Positions 51,778-64,000 of a stretch of DNA of 64,000 nucleotides are shown here, piece after piece; positions within the stretch are counted from its first letter, which is position 1; each line of letters begins with the position of its first letter. The DNA is taken from positions 13,627,711 to 13,691,710 of the forward strand of contig NC_040022.1 in assembly GCF_000972845.2 (NCBI RefSeq). The letters run 5' to 3'. The position numbers were made by a program, and so were the translations under genes. The DNA comes from Larimichthys crocea. Lineage: Eukaryota; Chordata; Actinopteri; Sciaenidae. The notes beneath the pieces are model-generated. The model did not search any database and was not told where the DNA came from. It worked only from the letters and a program-made list of their open reading frames with translations.

Positions 51778-52990
51778 GAAAACCACAGGACGGTCTGACC
51801 GCCATCAGCATGACTTCCAGTGGAGGTGTGTGAGTGACGTACAGGTGAATAAATGAATGAATTGATTGGTGAGTGTGTGAGTGAAAAAAAAATATAACCT
51901 TCCGTGAAGACAATATTTTGAATATTGTATGAATATTATGTGATCTTAACGCTAGTCCAGTCAAAAAATTAAATGGACCTCTAAGTTAATGGTTGTCAAG
52001 GCTCTGGGCTTCAGGACAGTTCATTAAGTCTCCTCTGAGAAAAGGGAGAACATCATTTTTTACAGCTTGGTGCTGTGGGAAAATGTCTGCTGCCAGTTGG
52101 TGACAGACAATGCTTCGGTTATGTTGATATGAATACTCCTGATTATGTTCAGAGTGATTTGTATGGATGCTGGTCTAGGATCAGAGGAGAGTACATTTTC
52201 TTCAGATCAGTTTAGATCCAACCCACAGATTTCTACCTTCATCAGCAGAGAAAATATAGAAACAATTGTCCTCCTCTGGCTGTCTGTGTGAATATGAAGT
52301 CAGTCAGCTGATTTATGTAACTAAAACCTGAAGCTTCACTTAGACACTGGACATGTTGACACTGTGACTTAAAGTCTATAAATCTTCCTCCACAAGATGG
52401 CGCACAAACAAACTGAAGACAGTCTCTGCACAGACACACTGAATGCATGCAACACTTTAAAAAACAGTGTGAGGAAAAGAATGATGTCACACAGTTTATA
52501 TAAAGTGACGTCATGGACCTGAAAAGGAAAGGAAAGTTTGCTGGAAGCAGATCAGTTTGAGATGATTCAACCAAACATCAGCGTGTTACATAATCCTTAA
52601 CTGGACTGAACTGTTGGAGTTTAAGGGTCAGTGTTTGCAATGAATCTGTTTGACCACTAGATGGAGCACCAACACTGATTATCACAACCTGCTCATACTA
52701 ACAGCGCCAACCACAAGGCTCCATCTGAGCGCTGCATCCGAACGCTGAATCAGCGCCACAGCTTGTAGGCATAAGCACGAGTGAAAACTGTGGTGGAGTC
52801 TGTGAAGACCTTTCACATGTTTTATCATGATGACTGTTGGAGGAAGCAGACAGAAAGAAGGCTGCACAACTTTTCAAAGATTTCAGAGAATTATCGATGT
52901 TATTTGTTCAATTCAGTGGATCAGTGCTGAAAATATTTGATTCATTTCCTATAAAACATCTGCTATACTGCAACTCCAACTCAACTCCTC

Positions 52991-53039
<49 letters not shown>
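52991..53039 (+). repeat. Microsatellite (TTA)n
   Basis: Sixteen TTA units. Confidence 0.95.
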
Positions 53040-53040
<1 letters not shown>

Positions 53041-53911
53041 ATTAATATGATTTATTGTTGTTGTTATAAAAATGAATAATTTTTTTAGGGAAACTCCTCT
53101 TGACACAACCTTATGACTATAAATCTCCAGGATCTTTTCTAATAAATTATAATATATTATATATATTTTTCGCTTCATTATAAATGACAGTTTGAAGTTG
53201 GGAAGTATTTTGCCGTGTTATTCAGGCGAAGTGGATTTCACTCATTTGTCTTTCAGAGGCTGTTGTGTAGTTTCAGTGTGTTCTCAGTGAGCTGGTCACA
53301 TGCCCGTAGACAGATGTGCTCTATGGCACAAACTGTAGCACAAGGTCAAGAGGAGACATTTGTCATCTGTCCCTTCATCTCTCTCTGTCGTGAATTTTCA
53401 TTGACTTCCAGTTTATTTATGACCCAGTTCAGCTTTTTCTAGCCTCACTGTGACAGAGTGATCACTGTCTGAACTCACAATAACAGAAGATTCACAGCTC
53501 ATTATTAAACTATGGCACTACTGTACCTCATTGTGTCTCAGTCCTAGTATTTGTCAATTATCTTTCTCACCATTTAATAATTAACTAATGTTTTAAATGA
53601 AGTGTTTTACATTTACACATTTGATATATGTTCTTTTTTTTCTCTGTTTCTTTTTTTTTTATAAATCAAAAGAAATTATGTTTACTGTACGTAACAATCT
53701 TTCCCAAAGTCCAGAACAGTACAGGAGCCATAAAAGAAAAGAAAACACATATAAAATCAAATATAAAATCTACATGTTCATTTTGGAACATTTCTCTTCA
53801 AAATAAAAAGGGTCAGTGTTATTGTTGAGGGTGAGACGACAGAAAGACCATCGAGAATGCAGCTGTGTAACAACACAAACATCAGGTTTATGACTTTATG
53901 CAATGCTGCGT

Positions 53912-53914
<3 letters not shown>

Positions 53915-53954
<40 letters not shown>
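53915..53954 (+). repeat. Microsatellite (CA)n
   Basis: About 20 CA units. Confidence 0.95.
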
Positions 53955-53957
<3 letters not shown>

Positions 53958-54159
53958 ATTACAGAGCTGGTGTTATATACTGTGCAGTGTGTACATGTAT
54001 GAGAAACAATAATAAAGTGAATCCCATGATGCTCAGTTATCAGAGAGGAGGACCTGAAGAAAAACCCTCTTTACATTTTATCCTGAATTGCAGAATTAAT
54101 AAGCAGTTTGAATTATATCTCCATCACATGTGACCCGCTATGCATTAATTATTGATCAC

Positions 54160-54400
54160 CTGTTTCCACACTAGCGAGGCATAATTACCTTCTGTAATGT
54201 GAACCCTTCATCAAATTTAAACATTTATATTGCTTATCTTTCTGCCTAACCCCATGGCTAAATTTTTCTAATTACACCAATCAAATTGAGTCGGAGAGTA
54301 ATTCTTCTCTTTGCTTCAATTAGAAAGCAGCGATGACATGCATATTTCAGCTGATCCCAAAGTACTTCACTTCCAACAAGGTGCAGTGATGAATAATGGC
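54160..54400. promoter_or_regulatory. Candidate conserved non-coding element
   Basis: Complex, repeat-free AT-rich sequence with homeodomain-like cores (CTAATTACACC, TCAATTAGAAAG, CTTCATCAAATTTA) and no open frame. It has the look of a vertebrate conserved non-coding element. This is inferred from composition only. Confidence 0.3.
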
Positions 54401-55418
54401 TGGAGTCCCGCCTTCATTTTGTCTGATGGTGCACTGCAGGCTGAGGAAGTATTAGCTCAATAAATGTATGAAAAATACAGCTACATTTATTCATGAAACA
54501 CATTTCAAACAGACTAACTCTAACTGTCAAAGACATGGACACATTTGGGATAAACAAAATGATTCATGCAGTCTAAATGTGACTCCACAAATAAATCAAC
54601 ATTTCAGTTACAACCCCAGAAATGTATAAACAAAATAAAAGTAAATCCTGATATTCAAATACAAAAATCCACACTGAAGAGGTCATCATCTGACAAAAAC
54701 ATATCCATAGAAGAGGAATCTTGTCACTACAGCTCTGTAGGAGAGGAGTGGTTCAGGTGTGTACTTTCTCAGAGCTCGGGTAGATAATGTATCTCCTGGA
54801 TCAGCAATCAATACCTAAATAAATCTATACATATTAGTTTAATGTTGTTTACCTTGTCGAGCTTGTTGTCTTGTTTTTAGCTGTATGTCTGTATCTGTGT
54901 ATGCGCATTGTAAGCAACATGGAACTGAATGCATGTGTACACACACCTGGACAATAAAATATATTCTGATTCTGATCAAATGCTCTGGGGGAAAAAAAAT
55001 CAATGTGCTATCTGTGGCTGTCACTGTCCTTTAATAATCCCAGCCAATCATTTTATTCAGACTGAATGAAACGATTGGTCAGCCTGCCTGCCTGTGTGCA
55101 CTCTGCCTGTACACCCGTACATGAAAATGTGTTTTGATTTCAAATCTAAATGTGACTGCTGGTTTGACACAGGATGTTGACGTGGGCCTCCAGTGTATCA
55201 TAGTGGTGATCGAGCACCTAGACCTCCTTATACTCTTCATTTGAACACACTGTATATATAAAGGTTACAATCTACTTTAAATTAGCAGTAAAGAAAAAAG
55301 GAAAGGTCTGTTGACATTCTATATATTATATATCATCTTTCTTACAGTTAATGAATCCGTGAAAAGACCCACTAACGAAAAGAAGGAAACAGATGAGAAG
55401 ATGTTGAGAAAACAAAAC

Positions 55419-55424
55419 TTTATT
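55419..55424 (-). terminator. Candidate poly(A) signal for rbfox3
   Basis: TTTATT on + gives AATAAA on the minus strand (CAATAAAG context), followed by a U-rich stretch (TTTTGTTTTCTC). It would give a 3' UTR of about 3.7 kb. Other AATAAA sites occur upstream on the minus strand (for example near 55865), so this is only a candidate. Confidence 0.4.
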
Positions 55425-58400
55425 GATGGTTATTGATTAGTGGAAGAACCATAGTACATGCACATACAATGACTGGGTAGGAAGCCTTGTTTTGAACCAC
55501 AACACCTACTGGAAGCAGAGCTTGTATAAAGTAGTTGCGGAGTCAGACATTCAGCATAGTGAGGACTACGATTCGTCCAGTTCTGATCGACAGTCGTCAC
55601 ACACAGCACAGAGACGAGGGTTCGAACCCGCGGAGCCAAGCGGCCCCGAGGCTCTTACTGCTGCCTTTTTTAATAAGGTGATGCATCTGAGAGTTTTCTT
55701 TCTAATTTGTTATAAATACAAAAAGGGAGATATTTAACAACACCACTAATTGGGAAGAGTTGTAAACAGAACGTGGCACAGGAAGTGTCCCGTAGGCTGG
55801 CTTGCAATGCAGCCGTAGCAGAGCCCCCGTTGCCCATGTAGCGCTTTTCAAATACACTACAGATTTATTCCATTAACTTGTATTTACATCATAGATTAGC
55901 CTGTTCACAAATCATTTATTTCTCATAATTATTTAGTATTGTAATATTCAAACAGTTAATTCTCAAAGAGTAAAGGTTGAGTTCTAGAAAATAACAGAAA
56001 AGATGTCACGTTAAGAATGACGTGAGAGGAAAGAGAACCAATCCAAAATTACAGAACTGATACAAAAGAACGAAGAGAAATTACAACTACAGCACTGATA
56101 TGTCTCAGGTTCATGAGAAAATTACAAGTTGTATGTGCAAAATGGTACAGTCGACCAAAAAGAAAGAAAAGGGATGAATGAGAGTATCTACACTGTGATT
56201 ACGTTATTTGTAAAGAGTTAATAAAAATCTGAATATGATCTGATAGAAAATGAGATAGCTCGCCCTAACAACTGATCTACTCATCTAAATCTAAAACATA
56301 ATACCATTGTGTATTTCATATAAGAGAACATCTTCACTGCACAGTTCAAATATAATACATTGTTGGATTATTATACTTTACCCCCCTTCAATTTTAATTA
56401 TGAAAGAAAACAAACAAACAAAAAAAAGGCAAAACAAGATGAACAGAAAGATAAAATAGACACAGTGGAACTGACCACTGCTATATATATTTTTTTTAAA
56501 TCTCTCCTGTAATATAAAAATCATCAGTTATACCAATGAATATATTGGAAGTTTATATAAAAAACATCTACGTCTGGATGGCCAACACTACTCAGTATGG
56601 AAGAGGATTAGTGCCACAAAACATTTCATCTTCGAATTCAGAGTCTGAATTCTGTGATTAAAGTCTGACTTCATTTCCCAGCATCCCGTCTTTTTCCTTC
56701 GAATTCTGCAATTCATCTGATTTTATCTTATTAAATTATTATTTTGATTCATGTGGCCCTAATTCTTTTTCATATCACAGCATGTGGACTAAAGCAATTA
56801 AATGGTTGAACAGTTTAGTTGCCATGGCAATCCTTTTTTTTTTTTTCGTATCTCATAATTCATATCTATGTGGAATCTTGACTATACACATAAAACACAC
56901 CGGATATGTCCACCAGAACCTTTGGTTTGAAGTGATGTACGATATAACCACATTATTTAGTCAATAAATTTACAGCCTGAAGAATGTGCTGACTCACATC
57001 ATTCTCTCCATAAAAAGGAAACTAAACTACACCTCTATTATCTATGGAAGAAGGGAGCAGCTGTGATCACTAATTTTTATTTTAGTTCGAGATCATGACT
57101 TAATTAACTCGCTATCTCAATAATATAATATATGGAAGAGGAAAGATGCCAGAATTAGAGAAAAACAACCGTTACATTTTTGTTAGAATTCGAATAAACA
57201 TCTTGTTACTATTATGAAAATGCATCGCATTCACCAAAAGAATGAAGATTTTGACTAAGTGTCTCAAGATTACAAGATGTTTATGATAATTATAACTATG
57301 CATAATTATTGTTAGCCTTTCTAATTAGTAATAAACTTAAAACGTGGGCTATGCTTTGGTGTTTGGTGTTAAAGATATATCTGTGTGTCTGAGCTCATAC
57401 ACACCTCATCAGATCAGCCGCTACATCAGCGTTAAGCCATCAGTCAAAACTCTGCTCAGACTGTTGTTTGATTGGATTGCACTGCTGTACAAACAGCTTG
57501 ACCTGCTGCCAGCTGTCCACAGCAAACACTGCAGAGGCAGGAGCCATGACGTACCTGTCTGTGAGTTTAAACATATTTCAAAGATGCCGTGTAGTTATCA
57601 TTACAGTGTCAGCTCTCAGCCAGCTTTGACCTGGAAGGTGAGGGGAAGACTGAATGGAGCTGACCGGAGGCATTAGTCAGCACGTAAGCTGAACATGATG
57701 AGATAAAGGGGCTAACACATCCTGTGTACAGTTGAGATTGTTTCCATGACTTGGTGATGAAGCTAAATGGAGATGCGATCATCTCTTCTTTAAGTTGATC
57801 TGGATTTCTGTTGCCGCTGTTGGAAAACAGTTTTTGTGATGACCTCTTTGTAGTCATGAAACAGTGCTAACTTGTATGTGTTATAACCACATGGCTTAAA
57901 TGTTTTAAGGTTCCTTTTTATGTTTATTTAACTGTGTTGTGACATTTCATGTGGGCATTATATGCAGTTTATTTAGGCTTTGGTTTGGCTAAATGTGGTC
58001 ATAAATTTGGCTGAAATCAGGCTAACCGTAGCTGAATTTTCTACTTTTCTATTTTTAGGCTAAACAACATACAAATAAAATAATATGATTTGGCCCAAAA
58101 ATCAGTATCCGTACATCTTAAATGTTAGCTGGATAATCTATAATAGAAAAATAATGTTTGAAACAGTAATCAGATTTTGTAATTATGAGATACAAAGTCA
58201 AAATGAATGAAACATTCTTTGTAAATGCAATTCCATTTCACATGAAACAAAACCAAACAAGAAAACCTCATGTTACATTTTAGGCTACATTACGTGCAAT
58301 TTTCACGACTATGCAGACACTACGTAGGGTTTGTCTTGGGAATTAATTATTATCTCGGTTTGGCTAAATCATTCTGAGCATGTGACAGTAAACACTAGTT

Positions 58401-59136
58401 AGTTAACAAGATAAAAAAAATGTTGTGATCTCAAGATGATGGACCTAAAAAAATAGAAAGCATGGCTGTCCTCAGCTTCTCAAACATACCCGCCCTGCCC
58501 TCAAAAGTTTATAGAAGAACATTTTGTGTCCATTTTTTTTCCAAGGCTTCTTTACTTCCTCACAAACTAAAGAAAAAAAACTATCGTCGCTAAACTGAGA
58601 GAGGAAGTGCCAAAAAGGAAGCTGAGAGAAGTAAAACAATAACACTTGACTAGCATAGTCACTTTAACACTCTTACAAAACATAAAAACCCGAAAGTGTG
58701 ACTATGACCTATCTTACAGGGTTGAGTTCTATACAAGCCCTAACAATTTGAATCAGATAAATATTTCCTTTGTGTCCTAATCATTACTCTAGCAGCTCTC
58801 TATTAGTACCATGGAAAAACCTCTACAGCTGATAATCTATGTTTAAATCTTTAGAAATTAAAAACCCACAATATCAAAATACACAGCACAAAATATTTGA
58901 GGTATAAGATGAAAAATATCAGCTGTCATTTTATTCTTATTCTTTTTTTTTGTACTTCTCTCTTAGGAGATGCTGAAATGATGCACAAACTGCATGTATT
59001 GCAATACCCAGGCCTCAGTAACATCTCTCCTCTGATAAATCGTTCTCTCGCTGACGTTCTCATTCACTCACACAGTCGCTCGCACACACACTTTCTTTCT
59101 CTCCTGTTGGAAGGTTGAGTATAGTTGGAGGTGTTG
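55425..59136 (-). other. Candidate rbfox3 3' UTR
   Basis: The region downstream of the stop at 59137 on the minus strand is AT-rich and notably poor in interspersed repeats compared with the rest of the window, as expected for a long 3' UTR. A GC-richer island lies at 55540-55660. No coding frame is convincing, including 57344-57676. Confidence 0.4.
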
Positions 59137-63832
<4,696 letters not shown>

Positions 63833-64000
63833 CTGTAGAAAGACACGAAATAACAGAGGATGGTTAACAGAACCTGAAATTCTGAATTGAAATTCATAAT
63901 GAAAGCCTCTTTTAGCTCATTGTTCAGCTTACTGAGGCTCACTAGGCGTCCATTCAGGTTGCGATGTTAATTATACCTCATAAATTTATGAAACAAATAT

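Larger units (their letters stand above)
51132..55418. other. Intergenic stretch, no gene recognised
   Basis: AT-rich DNA with a TTA microsatellite (52991-53039), a CA microsatellite (53915-53954) and a possibly conserved segment (54160-54400). Short frames, including 51590-51964 minus and 52242-52574 minus, carry no domain I recognise. Confidence 0.6.

Overview
This is a stretch of teleost fish nuclear genome. The support is vertebrate-type split genes, abundant (CA)n, (TA)n and (GA)n microsatellites, and repeats typical of bony fish: a Rex3 (RTE-clade) LINE, L2-like LINEs, tRNA-derived SINEs, and Tc1-, hAT- and piggyBac-like remnants. No bacterial operon, CRISPR array or phage is present.

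Two protein genes can be supported and they converge. On the + strand, 7544-37182 holds the last eleven coding exons of junction plakoglobin (jup), an armadillo-repeat protein of desmosomes and adherens junctions. The visible part encodes 504 residues, from about armadillo repeat 3 to the stop codon; the 5' exons lie left of the window. All phases match and no exon is broken. An intron follows the stop codon by three bases. On the - strand, 63832-59137 holds the last two coding exons of an RBFOX-family splicing factor, closest to rbfox3 (NeuN). Its upstream exons lie right of the window.

Layout: 1-781 is the 3' end of a decayed hAT transposon. 782-7543 is intron-like and repeat-rich. 7544-37185 is the jup exon region, with long introns holding LINE and SINE debris. 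37741 onward is a jup 3' UTR exon of unknown end. 39640-42681 is a nearly complete Rex3 element with an open frame of about 985 codons, the only long ORF in the window. 42700-55400 is gene-poor and holds an L2-type LINE remnant at 48740-50885. 55419-59136 is a candidate long rbfox3 3' UTR. 59260-63756 is the last rbfox3 intron, with stretches that look like conserved non-coding DNA.

The two genes have no evident pathway link: jup acts at cell junctions, rbfox3 in neuronal RNA splicing. I did not find a clearly new biological system. The best leads are UGCAUG sites near the rbfox3 exons (possible autoregulation), a circularly permuted L2/hAT composite repeat present twice, an L2 piece nested in a SINE with matching 7-bp duplications, an 81-bp Rex3 stub with a perfect 13-bp target duplication, and an intact Rex3 ORF downstream of jup. 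Repeat family names rest on recognition by eye and memory; no search was run.
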